DNA of 8,122 nucleotides, taken from assembly GCA_943914815.1 (NCBI GenBank), contig CALUDL010000076.1, forward strand, positions 1 to 8,122. The letters run 5' to 3'. The translations under genes and the position numbers were made by a program. Under the pieces are notes generated by a model that saw only the letters and a program-made list of their open reading frames with translations, was not told the DNA's origin and did no database searches. This document shows, piece after piece, positions 1-5,970 of this stretch (position 1 is its first letter; every line of letters begins with the position of its first letter). Source of the DNA: an uncultured Brevibacterium sp. (GTDB lineage: Bacteria; Actinomycetota; Actinomycetes; Actinomycetales; Brevibacteriaceae).

Positions 1-167
1 TGCCACATTTCTGGTGCGACAGACCGAATGGTGAAGTACATGGCGAAGAGCGCGGCAAAGAACATCAGCTCACTACCAAGCCAAACAATGAACCCCACGG
101 TTGAGGTGTTAGGCCGGTTGATCACTGGATGAACTGGCGCTGAATGAGATGCAGTTGCTGTTGACAC
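1..167 (-). CDS. ctaE: Cytochrome c oxidase subunit III, N-terminal fragment (runs off left edge)
   Basis: Subunit III is a membrane core subunit of the aa3-type haem-copper cytochrome c oxidase, which passes electrons from the bc1 complex to oxygen. Fifty-five codons are visible on the minus strand from a GTG at 167-165. After a short polar N-terminus comes [20 protein letters not shown], then [20 protein letters not shown]. This matches the conserved first transmembrane segment of actinobacterial CtaE, including the SELMFFA...MYFTIR pattern. An in-frame ATG 36 bases upstream would add [13 protein letters not shown] prefer the GTG because the protein then begins like relatives, with a short Ser/Thr/Ala stretch before the conserved NRPN. 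Neither start has a good ribosome binding site, so translation may be leaderless. The gene diverges from trpD, an arrangement I recall from Mycobacterium, where qcrCAB follows ctaE. The C-terminal part lies outside the window. Confidence 0.93.
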   Translation of the reverse strand, partial: MSTATASHSAPVHPVINRPNTSTVGFIVWLGSELMFFAALFAMYFTIRSVAPEMW

Positions 168-173
168 AGGCCT

Positions 174-203
174 ATTATTACCCAGTTGGCAGGGTAATTT
201 CAT
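174..203 (-). promoter_or_regulatory. Putative leaderless promoter of ctaE
   Basis: On the minus strand TAATAAT occupies 180-174. Taking AATAAT (179-174) as the -10 hexamer leaves exactly six bases before the GTG start at 167, which is leaderless spacing. A -35-like ATGAAA (203-198, four of six matches to TTGACA) lies 17 bases upstream of TAATAA. No Shine-Dalgarno sequence precedes the GTG. Leaderless mRNAs are common in actinobacteria; the assignment here is inference from spacing only. Confidence 0.35.
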
Positions 204-225
204 CTTTTACTCAGGAAACGAGAAT

Positions 226-237
226 CCTCCGCCTCCT
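226..237 (-). promoter_or_regulatory. Shine-Dalgarno-like purine run without an obvious start codon
   Basis: The minus strand reads AGGAGGCGGAGG here, in the control region between ctaE and trpD. It looks like a strong ribosome binding site, but no ATG, GTG or TTG lies within normal distance. The next in-frame ATG of ctaE (ending at 203) is 22 bases away. It could be a relic, part of an untranslated leader, or chance. The rest of the 168-391 spacer shows no gene, and I see no convincing -35/-10 pair for trpD; TAGCAT at 326-331 is the best -10 candidate. Confidence 0.2.
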
Positions 238-380
238 ATGTGACCAGGAAAGTCGCGTAGATAGTGGCTAAGAGGCACTTTTGAGAAATGTGGGTGGGCG
301 TGTCGAAAAATGAGCGCGGACTCATTAGCATTTAGACGTTACTTCCCAACACGGAAGTTTTTACACACAGTTGACGATCA

Positions 381-388
381 GAGGAGAG
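381..388 (+). promoter_or_regulatory. Ribosome binding site that fixes the trpD start
   Basis: GAGGAGAG lies just upstream of ATG 392, with the GGAG core five bases from the start. The in-frame TTG at 371 has no such site upstream, so the ATG at 392 is the preferred start. Confidence 0.75.
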
Positions 389-391
389 CGT

Positions 392-1471
392 ATGAGTACA
401 GCACAACCGGCCACGATGTCAGACGTGCGTAACTGGCCGGACCTGCTTGTTGGTCTCATGCGCGGCGATCACATGGACTCTGACACCTCGGCTTGGGCCA
501 TGGATCAAATCATGTCCGGCGTTGTCCCCGATGTCACCATGGCGTCTTTCTTAGTTGCACATCACGCCAAGGGCGAAACTGTTGATGAGATCAACGGCCT
601 TGTGCGTTCAATGTACGAACACGCTGTGCGCGTTGATGGACTCGAAAACTCTGTAGACATCGTTGGAACCGGGGGAGACCGCGCAAAGACGGTCAACATT
701 TCTTCGACCGCCTCGTTCATCATCGCCGCTTCAGGGCAGCGAGTTCTCAAACACGGAAACCGGGCAACCTCCTCGGCGTCCGGGTCTGCTGACGTGCTTG
801 AGACCCTTGGTCTTCAGCTGGAACTTGGGCCGGAAGCTGCAACTGAGCTTGCCAACCGCGAGAACATGGCGTTTCTGTTTGCTAATGTCTACCACCCGTC
901 GATGAGGTTCATTGCGCCGGTTCGTAAGCAGATTGCGGTGCCATCCGCGTTTAACATCCTGGGCCCTCTCACCAACCCGGCCCACACCAAAATGACTGCG
1001 ATTGGTGTCGCTGATCCTGCGATGATCGACCTGGTGACCGGCGTCCTTAACAACCGAGGTGACCAAGCAATCGTGTTTCGGTCCCGGGATGGGCTTGACG
1101 AGCTCAGCAACACTGCCGTGAACGACGTGTGGGAAGTCCGCAACGGGGTCATCACTCACTGGGAGTTCGACGCGACCGCGTTGGGCTTGCCGCGTGTGAC
1201 TAAAGATGACCTGCGTGGGGGAGACCCTGCCTTTAACGCCTCGGTAATGGAACGCACGCTGTCAGGCGAGCATTCACCTGTGCGTGACGTGGTGCTTCTC
1301 AACGCGGCAGCAGCCTTGGTGGCCGCTGACAGCGCTTCTGAGGGGTCGTTCACGGACAGGTTGGCAGCGAAGTTTGACACCGTCGCCGAGGTCGTTGATT
1401 CCGGGGCGGCGCGTGCCAAGTTAGATGCGGTGATCCGTGCGTCGCAGGACCTTCGGAGCTCCCAGGGCTGA
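392..1471 (+). CDS. trpD: Anthranilate phosphoribosyltransferase
   Basis: TrpD transfers the phosphoribosyl group of PRPP to anthranilate, the second committed step of tryptophan synthesis, in the cytoplasm. The 359-residue protein has the normal family length and a full motif set: an N-terminal helical domain (about 12-75), the glycine-rich PRPP loop GTGGD (92-96), KTVNISS (99-105), KHGNRA (120-125), the SSASGSADVLETLG stretch (127-140), YHPSMR (167-172) next to APVRKQ, FNILGPLTNP (187-196) and DGLDELS (233-239). No key residue appears lost. The start is ATG 392, supported by GAGGAGAG. No other trp gene is adjacent; an isolated trpD beside ctaE is an arrangement known from Mycobacterium. Its last 51 bases overlap the 3' end of the convergent exonuclease gene, so any transcription terminator must lie inside that gene; none is obvious. 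Confidence 0.97.
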   Translation: MSTAQPATMSDVRNWPDLLVGLMRGDHMDSDTSAWAMDQIMSGVVPDVTMASFLVAHHAKGETVDEINGLVRSMYEHAVRVDGLENSVDIVGTGGDRAKTVNISSTASFIIAASGQRVLKHGNRATSSASGSADVLETLGLQLELGPEAATELANRENMAFLFANVYHPSMRFIAPVRKQIAVPSAFNILGPLTNPAHTKMTAIGVADPAMIDLVTGVLNNRGDQAIVFRSRDGLDELSNTAVNDVWEVRNGVITHWEFDATALGLPRVTKDDLRGGDPAFNASVMERTLSGEHSPVRDVVLLNAAAALVAADSASEGSFTDRLAAKFDTVAEVVDSGAARAKLDAVIRASQDLRSSQG

Positions 1472-3142
1472 ATCACTGAGGGTTCGCTGATACCCATTGG
1501 TGGGTTGACTCATTGGAGAGCCAAGATCCAAGAGGGCCACACTGTCACTGAACAACCAGTGGTAAATGAGTGAGCGTTCTTCAGCGAGTCCGCGGTAGTT
1601 TTGCGGGAACTGAGCCGCGGTAAGTCCTAAACTACGGCTCACTTCCTGCAGGTCAGCGCCCCACGGGACATGTTCAGTGGCGCCCAAAAGCCCGCGGTGG
1701 ATTATCGCAACATCAAAACCGTTGTCGGTGATTAAGGCGGCGGCGAGGTGTTCGCTCATCTCCACACTCTCGTTCTGCTCACCACGAGCCCCTGCCCGCA
1801 ACACACTGATAGCCACGTCACGCGCTGTTGCGGCTTCTTCATAGCGCTCATGGACTGCGAGCTGTTTCATGTGCGACATCGCGTGGTCAACAAACCCGTG
1901 CGGAGCTCCCTCCATCAGGGCTGTAACCGGAGCGATTCCGCGCACATAGTCCTCCGAACGCGTGACACCGCTACACGGCCCGCCGCACTTTCCCATTTCG
2001 CCAGCTGGGCACGGCCGGAAGTCCGTGCGTTCTGGCTTTGGTGTGCAGCGTTTCAACGGATACATGCGTTCTAAAAGGTCTTTTGCGGCGCGGGCGGATG
2101 CGTTCTTTTTAAACGGACCCAAAGCCAGATCCTGTTGACTTGGCGGCGTACGCACAATCGACAAGCGTGGGAATTTCTCATTCGTCAGCTTGAGCCACGT
2201 CTCACGTGAAGCACCTTTTGAACGCCGGTTATGCGGGGGTTGAAGTTCATCGATCAACCGGACTTCGCGGACCCGCGCTTCGAGTTCAGTTGGGCACACG
2301 ATCACACGGATACGCTGCGCCGCCGTCACCATCTCGGCCATGCGTCCGCGAGATTCAGCGGCGTTGAAATATGACGTGATACGAGAGCGCATGTCACGGC
2401 TACTGCCCACATAGAGAACCCGGTCAGACCCGTCCACGAACATATACACGCCAGGCGCATGCGGTACGTCGTTCGCTAAATGCTTCTTAGACTGCCGTAC
2501 CTTCCACCCTTGTTGCTTAAGACCTTGTAGGTCTTCAAAAGTCGTCACACCCACAGCACCAAAGCGCTCAAACATACATTGCAAAATGTGATGCGTGGCG
2601 CGGGCATCATCAAGGGCACGGTGTGTTGGGGGAGTAGGCACGTTAAAGAACGTCGCAAGCGTCCCAAGCTTGTGGTTGCGCACTTCTTGCCGGGTCACGC
2701 ATAACCGTGCCAGCCGCACAGTATCGACGACCTCGTACCCTGGCCACGGATAGTCCAACCGTGCGCACGCCTCTTTAAGGAACCCGACGTCAAAGCCCGC
2801 ATTGTGTGCAACCAAGGTGCTTCCATACGCGAACTCCAAAAACATGGGAATCACCGAAGCAAGTTCCGGGGCCGTTGCCACCATCGAGTTGGTGATTCCC
2901 GTCAAGCGCTCAACGAAGGGAGATATGACCGAACGTGTGGGCCTTACCAGGGTTTGAAATTCACCAATAATCTCACCACCTCGGCTCTTCACCGCACCGA
3001 TTTCTGTGATGTCACCATGCGCGGAATTTGCGCCCGTTGTTTCAAGGTCAACGACAGTGAAAGTGACGTCGTGGAGATCAGTGCCGAGATCGGCGAATGT
3101 CATGGGGCCCGTAGATTCGGGGCGATCAAAATGAAAGGTCAT
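1421..3142 (-). CDS. DEDDh 3'-5' exonuclease fused to UvrC-like GIY-YIG region (Rv2191-type)
   Basis: This 573-residue protein joins two nuclease modules. The N-terminus is a DnaQ-like DEDDh exonuclease: VVDLETTG (30-37, D32/E34), LVAHNAGFDVGFL (110-122, D118) and HRALDDA (174-180, H174/D179). The second half resembles the N-terminal half of UvrC. It has a GIY-YIG domain with GVY (231-233), YVG (244-246), catalytic R252 and probable catalytic E293. Four cysteines follow at 366, 378, 386 and 390 (RPCPAGEMGKCGGPCSG region), then a UVR-like helical motif near 424-448. UvrC's C-terminal RNase H endonuclease domain is absent; residues 450-573 are a tail I do not recognise. It probably acts in DNA repair or processing, but I cannot state its substrate. 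The start is ATG 3142, with no clear Shine-Dalgarno; M14 is an alternative. It may follow the hydrolase and membrane-protein genes in one operon or use its own near-leaderless promoter. Confidence 0.9.
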   Translation of the reverse strand: MTFHFDRPESTGPMTFADLGTDLHDVTFTVVDLETTGANSAHGDITEIGAVKSRGGEIIGEFQTLVRPTRSVISPFVERLTGITNSMVATAPELASVIPMFLEFAYGSTLVAHNAGFDVGFLKEACARLDYPWPGYEVVDTVRLARLCVTRQEVRNHKLGTLATFFNVPTPPTHRALDDARATHHILQCMFERFGAVGVTTFEDLQGLKQQGWKVRQSKKHLANDVPHAPGVYMFVDGSDRVLYVGSSRDMRSRITSYFNAAESRGRMAEMVTAAQRIRVIVCPTELEARVREVRLIDELQPPHNRRSKGASRETWLKLTNEKFPRLSIVRTPPSQQDLALGPFKKNASARAAKDLLERMYPLKRCTPKPERTDFRPCPAGEMGKCGGPCSGVTRSEDYVRGIAPVTALMEGAPHGFVDHAMSHMKQLAVHERYEEAATARDVAISVLRAGARGEQNESVEMSEHLAAALITDNGFDVAIIHRGLLGATEHVPWGADLQEVSRSLGLTAAQFPQNYRGLAEERSLIYHWLFSDSVALLDLGSPMSQPTNGYQRTLSDSALGAPKVLRRTDHRI

Positions 3143-3149
3143 GGCTCAC

Positions 3150-3198
3150 ATGATTCTAGATAGCACTGACACAACCTGAAGTACCTGCGCAGAATCAT
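3150..3198. repeat. Inverted repeat with 8-bp arms flanking the exonuclease promoter region
   Basis: ATGATTCT at 3150-3157 is matched by its exact reverse complement AGAATCAT at 3191-3198, with a 33-base spacer. It fills most of the 68-bp gap between the membrane-protein gene and the exonuclease gene, and one arm covers the candidate -10. It could be a weak RNA stem or spaced regulator half-sites. There is no U-tract, so it is not a convincing terminator. Confidence 0.35.
3153..3158 (-). promoter_or_regulatory. Candidate -10 element giving a near-leaderless exonuclease mRNA
   Basis: TAGAAT reads on the minus strand at 3158-3153, ten bases upstream of ATG 3142. Normal -10 geometry places the transcript start about four bases before the ATG, consistent with the missing Shine-Dalgarno. 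The -35 partner (TTCAGG, 16 bases upstream) is poor, so support is weak. Confidence 0.27.
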
Positions 3199-3210
3199 CT
3201 CGCTCCACTA

Positions 3211-3624
3211 CTACACCTGGGCTCCACCGTCGTCGTCCGCGCGTCTGTCCTTGGGCAGCGTGAAGATCGCCCCCACACCGCCTCCAGCCGCCACCACAAC
3301 ACAGACGACTGACGCCCACACAGGCACAGGACGTACAAAGAGCGCCACAACAATAATTGCCAGAAGTCCACCAACCAGAGCGACAAGCGATAGAACGCGC
3401 GCAGGCTGAGCGTCACGGAGGTTTACCTTGTCAACAACCGGTCCTTCCCAATCTTCACGTTGCTCAAGATATTCAGTCACTTCTTCTGCGGAAACTTCTG
3501 AGTTGTACGCAGTTGAACGTCCAAAGTCAGCGACAATCGCGTCCCAATCTTCGTCACGAACACGTTCGTCTTCGCTCAACCGCTCCCACTCAGGAACCGC
3601 GTCGTCACTATCGCTATTTTTCAT
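3211..3624 (-). CDS. Small acidic protein with two predicted membrane segments, unknown function
   Basis: I do not recognise this 137-residue protein. The N-terminal 70 residues are soluble and strongly acidic, beginning MKNSDSDDAVPEWERLSEDE. Two hydrophobic segments follow, at about 76-97 (VLSLVALVGGLLAIIVVALF) and 101-123, separated by a very short turn containing Pro98-99. A charged tail (KDRRADDDGG) ends the protein. This predicts a helical hairpin with both ends on one side, probably cytoplasmic given the flanking Arg/Lys. The start ATG 3624 overlaps the hydrolase stop in an ATGA, and GAAGAAG just upstream is a weak ribosome binding site, so translational coupling to the hydrolase is likely. 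The acidic N-terminus and good coding character argue that it is real rather than a shadow of the opposite-strand frames. Confidence 0.8.
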   Translation of the reverse strand: MKNSDSDDAVPEWERLSEDERVRDEDWDAIVADFGRSTAYNSEVSAEEVTEYLEQREDWEGPVVDKVNLRDAQPARVLSLVALVGGLLAIIVVALFVRPVPVWASVVCVVVAAGGGVGAIFTLPKDRRADDDGGAQV

Positions 3625-4376
3625 GCTTCTTCAACTGTCAGAGCGCGCTCGATCTGCTGAACGATCCCAGGCGCATCATAATCCAACGTGGCCACGTGAA
3701 AACTATGACGCATAATCACACGTGTCACGTTCTGTGCCTCACGTTCAATAAAGTCACTCGACCTGGACGCCACCACATTGTCAGTCGACGACGACATCAA
3801 CGTCACGGGCGTCTCAACCGACCACAGGCGCGTACGCACCCGCTCACACCCGCGATACAGTTCAGCAACACCGCTCAGCGGAGTGCGTGGATAGGCATAC
3901 TCATCCATGCCGGGACGCGCTATATCTCCGCCAATCGACTTCACATCAGTCACAAACGGCGACAACACACCCGCAAACCTCGCAAATGGAGAATCAACGA
4001 ACACAGCCGGATTGACCAGCACACCGGCAGCCACCTCGGGCCGGGAAATCAACGTCTCCAACGCGAGCGTGCCGCCCATTGACAACCCCGCGACAACCAC
4101 GCGGTCATGATTGTCAAGCGCTGCATCAACCGTCTCCAGAGCGCACTCCACCCAGTCTTCCCACGTGCAGTCGAGCATGTCTGTCCACACTGTGCCGTGC
4201 CCCGGCAAAAGAGGAACAGACACCGATGCATCTGTAGACGCGTGGACGCGATGGGCGATATCGCGCCACACGTAGGGTGAGCCGGTAAACCCATGCAGCA
4301 TGACAACAGCCGCAGACGACTCTCCGCTCAATGAAATTGGGGACGACACAGAATCCGTTGCCGTTAACTCAGTCAT
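3621..4376 (-). CDS. Alpha/beta hydrolase, Est30-like carboxylesterase or monoacylglycerol lipase type
   Basis: A 251-residue serine hydrolase of the compact esterase/monoacylglycerol-lipase type, probably cytoplasmic because no signal peptide is seen. Visible features are the oxyanion-loop HGFTG (28-32), LLPGHG (56-61), the nucleophile elbow GLSMGG (97-102, Ser99), a probable acid Asp199 in SSSTDN, and a catalytic His227 in HSFHVATLD. The last pattern resembles the SGHVITLD of Est30-type carboxylesterases. The substrate cannot be read from the sequence; short acyl esters or monoacylglycerol are the family norm. I start it at ATG 4376, because longer versions (ATG 4400, or ATG 4556 inside the opposite-strand acyltransferase) add residues without family character. 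The ribosome binding site (GGAAAC) is weak. It is divergent from a lysophosphatidic-acid acyltransferase, so a shared role in lipid turnover is plausible but unproven. Its stop overlaps the next gene's start by ATGA. Confidence 0.88.
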   Translation of the reverse strand: MTELTATDSVSSPISLSGESSAAVVMLHGFTGSPYVWRDIAHRVHASTDASVSVPLLPGHGTVWTDMLDCTWEDWVECALETVDAALDNHDRVVVAGLSMGGTLALETLISRPEVAAGVLVNPAVFVDSPFARFAGVLSPFVTDVKSIGGDIARPGMDEYAYPRTPLSGVAELYRGCERVRTRLWSVETPVTLMSSSTDNVVASRSSDFIEREAQNVTRVIMRHSFHVATLDYDAPGIVQQIERALTVEEA

Positions 4377-4397
4377 GTTTCCAGCATGCCACAGTGC

Positions 4398-4405
4398 CAT
4401 ATAGT
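4398..4405 (+). promoter_or_regulatory. Candidate -10 box in the divergent hydrolase/acyltransferase promoter
   Basis: TATAGT at 4400-4405 matches five of six -10 consensus bases and predicts a start near 4412. That leaves a leader of about 22 bases containing the AAAGGTGA ribosome binding site. The -35 region is poor. The same AT-rich octet reads ACTATATG on the opposite strand, so it may also serve the divergent hydrolase, since only 57 bp separate the two starts. Confidence 0.4.
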
Positions 4406-4421
4406 TGATGCGGAACCGTCG

Positions 4422-4430
4422 AAAGGTGAG
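4422..4430 (+). promoter_or_regulatory. Ribosome binding site that fixes the acyltransferase start
   Basis: AAAGGTGAG is complementary to the 16S anti-Shine-Dalgarno sequence and lies just before GTG 4434. It selects this GTG over the in-frame ATG at 4386, which would add 16 residues lacking family similarity. Confidence 0.7.
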
Positions 4431-4433
4431 CGA

Positions 4434-5141
4434 GTGTTTTATTGGGTCCTCAAACGTGTCTTGGTTGGACCGTTGCTTAAGATCCTCTTCCGCCCATGGG
4501 TACGTGGAATCGAAAACATTCCAGAAAAAGGTGGCGCGATCATCGCTGGCAACCACCTGTCGTTCATGGATTCTATTTTCATTCCGCTCGTGGCCCCGCG
4601 GCCGGTTGTGTATTTGGCTAAGAAGGATTACTTCACCGGTCCCGGCATTAAAGGTCGGCTCGTCAGGTCTTTCTTTTTGGCTACTAACCAGCTACCTATG
4701 GACCGAGGTGGTGGTTCCGCTTCCGAGGCGTCGCTGAAGTCTGGTTTGAAGGTCCTCAACGACGGCAAATTGCTTGGCATCTACCCTGAAGGGACGCGCT
4801 CTCCGGACGGCCGCCTGTACCGAGGTCGTACCGGTGTTGCACGCCTCGTACTGGAGTCTGGGTGCCCTGTGGTCCCCGTTGCGCTCATTGGCACTGACAA
4901 AGTTCAACCGCAAGGAAGAATGGTTCCCAAGTTACGCCGAATCGGGATTGTGTTTGGTAAGCCGATTGACTTTTCGCGCTACCAGAACGTGCCCGAGGAC
5001 CGGTTCCTTTTGCGTTCGATCACTGACGAGATTATGTATGAGATTCTGCGACTTTCCGGGCAGGAGTACGTCGACACATATGCGTCCACAGTGAAGACGC
5101 GTTTGCTGACAGAAAAGAAGAAACACGAGCAAAACGGGTAG
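4434..5141 (+). CDS. 1-acyl-sn-glycerol-3-phosphate acyltransferase (PlsC family, Rv2182c-type)
   Basis: This enzyme acylates lysophosphatidic acid to phosphatidic acid, the precursor of membrane phospholipids, at the inner face of the membrane. The 235-residue protein has all four acyltransferase blocks: NHLSFMDS (40-47, the H-x4-D catalytic pair H41/D46), LPMDRGG (87-93), YPEGTRSPDGR (117-127) and the hydrophobic CPVVPVALIG (144-153). The N-terminus FYWVLKRVLVGPLLKILFRP is a hydrophobic amphipathic stretch, typical of actinobacterial members and likely membrane-associating. The C-terminal MYEILRLSGQEYVDTYA (201-217) also fits the Rv2182c-type subgroup. Start GTG 4434 is chosen from the ribosome binding site and family start. 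The Lys-rich tail TEKKKHEQNG ends at TAG 5139-5141. An isozyme with another acyl acceptor cannot be excluded. Confidence 0.93.
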   Translation: MFYWVLKRVLVGPLLKILFRPWVRGIENIPEKGGAIIAGNHLSFMDSIFIPLVAPRPVVYLAKKDYFTGPGIKGRLVRSFFLATNQLPMDRGGGSASEASLKSGLKVLNDGKLLGIYPEGTRSPDGRLYRGRTGVARLVLESGCPVVPVALIGTDKVQPQGRMVPKLRRIGIVFGKPIDFSRYQNVPEDRFLLRSITDEIMYEILRLSGQEYVDTYASTVKTRLLTEKKKHEQNG

Positions 5142-5208
5142 CCGCCTCCACGACGCGACCCGCGGTTCGTTGAGCTAACTTCACCGCAGGAGGCGTGTTC
5201 GATAATTG

Positions 5209-5238
5209 AGGTAACGGCGACACGCCAAATCGTTACCT
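5209..5238. repeat. Perfect 8-bp dyad upstream of the FtsR-like gene, possible operator or RNA stem
   Basis: AGGTAACG at 5209-5216 is exactly reverse-complemented by CGTTACCT at 5231-5238, with a 14-base spacer. The spacer itself can form a small GGCG-ACA-CGCC stem (5216-5226). GATAAT (5201-5206), a -10-like hexamer, lies immediately upstream, so the dyad would start at the 5' end of any transcript from it. No poly-U tract follows, so a simple terminator for the acyltransferase gene is unlikely. The protein or RNA partner is unknown. Confidence 0.5.
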
Positions 5239-5301
5239 ACGCGGTTGTTGAGTCGGAAACGTTGAGCGCATAGTTTCATACACGAAGATCATCCCGAAAG
5301 C

Positions 5302-5338
5302 CATGCGCATGTAGAATGGAATAATTCCGCAAGCGCTT
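5302..5338 (+). promoter_or_regulatory. Palindrome cluster and putative promoter of the FtsR-like gene
   Basis: Three perfect palindromes lie in 37 bases: CATGCGCATG (5302-5311), GGAAT-A-ATTCC (5318-5328) and AAGCGCTT (5331-5338). Between the first two lies TAGAAT (5312-5317), a good -10 hexamer (five of six), whose predicted start near 5324 falls inside the second palindrome. The -35 is not obvious, which suits an activator- or MerR-type promoter. The second palindrome is well placed for a repressor or for autoregulation; this is inference. Confidence 0.45.
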
Positions 5339-5362
5339 GAGCCCCGCTTCCCCCTGGGGTGT

Positions 5363-5368
5363 AAGGAG
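5363..5368 (+). promoter_or_regulatory. Ribosome binding site of the FtsR-like gene
   Basis: AAGGAG lies eight bases before GTG 5377 and fixes that start. A CCCC-T-GGGG palindrome at 5351-5359 directly precedes it and could partly mask initiation if folded in the mRNA. Confidence 0.7.
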
Positions 5369-5376
5369 TAGTTGGT

Positions 5377-5940
5377 GTGAACCAGAGCCCAGAAGTAGCA
5401 GCGTCTCAATCTCGTGAGGCACAAGGACTGCTATTCAACGACGACCTACCCGAACTGAACGAAAAGATTGGGTATCGCGGTCCAGTCGTTGCGAACGTCA
5501 TTGGCATTACATATCGTCAGCTCGACTACTGGGCGCGAACCAACCTTGTTCAGCCTTCTATTCAGACTGCTTCGGGTTCGGGATCCACTCGCCTGTACTC
5601 TTTCCGCGACATTCTGGTTCTCAAAATCATCAAGCGTCTCTTGGACACAGGGGTTTCCCTTAATCAGATTCGTGTTGCCGTGGCATCTCTGCGTGAACAC
5701 GGAGTCGACGACCTTTCAGAAATCACGTTGATGAGTGACGGTGCTTCAGTTTTTGAGTGCACATCGGCCGATGAAGTGATTGACTTGCTGCAGGGTGGTC
5801 AGGGTGTATTCGGCATCTCGGTTGGACGTGTATGGCGCGATGTAGAAGGAACGCTGGCAGAACTCCCCAGCGAAAGTCCGGAAGCTCCTGTCGCGCCTGT
5901 TGATGAACTTGCGCTTCGACGCGCCAAGAAGATTGGCTAG
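5377..5940 (+). CDS. ftsR: MerR-family transcriptional regulator, FtsR/Rv1828 type
   Basis: A 187-residue MerR-type DNA-binding regulator. The winged-helix region spans about 32-105: GYRGPVVANVIGITYRQLDY (32-51) holds the helix-turn-helix, GSGSTRLYSFRDI (67-79) the wing, and KRLLDTGVSLNQIR (86-99) the following helix. Instead of a long coiled coil with metal-binding cysteines, it has a compact C-terminal domain (about 112-155) with SDGASVFECTS and DLLQGGQGVFGISVG. This is diagnostic of the group containing mycobacterial Rv1828 and corynebacterial FtsR. FtsR was described in Corynebacterium glutamicum as an activator of ftsZ, so a role in cell division is the best guess here. No effector-binding site can be read; the lone cysteine is in FECTS. 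In several actinobacteria relatives sit near garA/odhI; here the neighbours are an acyltransferase and a ParA. The gene ends at TAG, 30 bases before a strong terminator. Confidence 0.88.
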   Translation: MNQSPEVAASQSREAQGLLFNDDLPELNEKIGYRGPVVANVIGITYRQLDYWARTNLVQPSIQTASGSGSTRLYSFRDILVLKIIKRLLDTGVSLNQIRVAVASLREHGVDDLSEITLMSDGASVFECTSADEVIDLLQGGQGVFGISVGRVWRDVEGTLAELPSESPEAPVAPVDELALRRAKKIG

Positions 5941-5970
5941 GTCGAACTTCACTTTACTTTGGGGGATGTA

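Noticed and set aside
371..391. TTG at 371 as an extended trpD start
   Set aside because: No ribosome binding site precedes it, and the GAGGAGAG before ATG 392 would fall inside the coding sequence.
731..1159. Minus-strand open frame of 142 codons opposite trpD
   Set aside because: TrpD is unmistakable on the plus strand, and the antisense translation shows no domain or plausible start signal.
2197..2212. parS-like site with CACGTG core (about 13 of 16 matches to the ParB consensus)
   Set aside because: It falls inside the exonuclease gene, where the bases encode ordinary conserved residues (SRETW). It is a single degenerate copy and no parB is nearby, so chance plus coding constraint explains it.
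3357..4082. A 241-codon open frame on the plus strand
   Set aside because: It lies opposite the membrane-protein and hydrolase genes, which have clear features. Its translation is rich in His, Arg, Gln and Thr without any motif, typical of an antisense shadow.
4377..4556. Longer hydrolase beginning at ATG 4556
   Set aside because: It would overlap the acyltransferase gene by about 120 bp, including its N-terminal membrane segment. The extra residues do not resemble a hydrolase N-terminus or a signal peptide.
5143..5195. CGCCTCC/GGAGGCG inverted repeat after the acyltransferase gene as a terminator
   Set aside because: The arms are seven bases with a loop of about 39 bases and no U-tract follows, so intrinsic termination is not credible.
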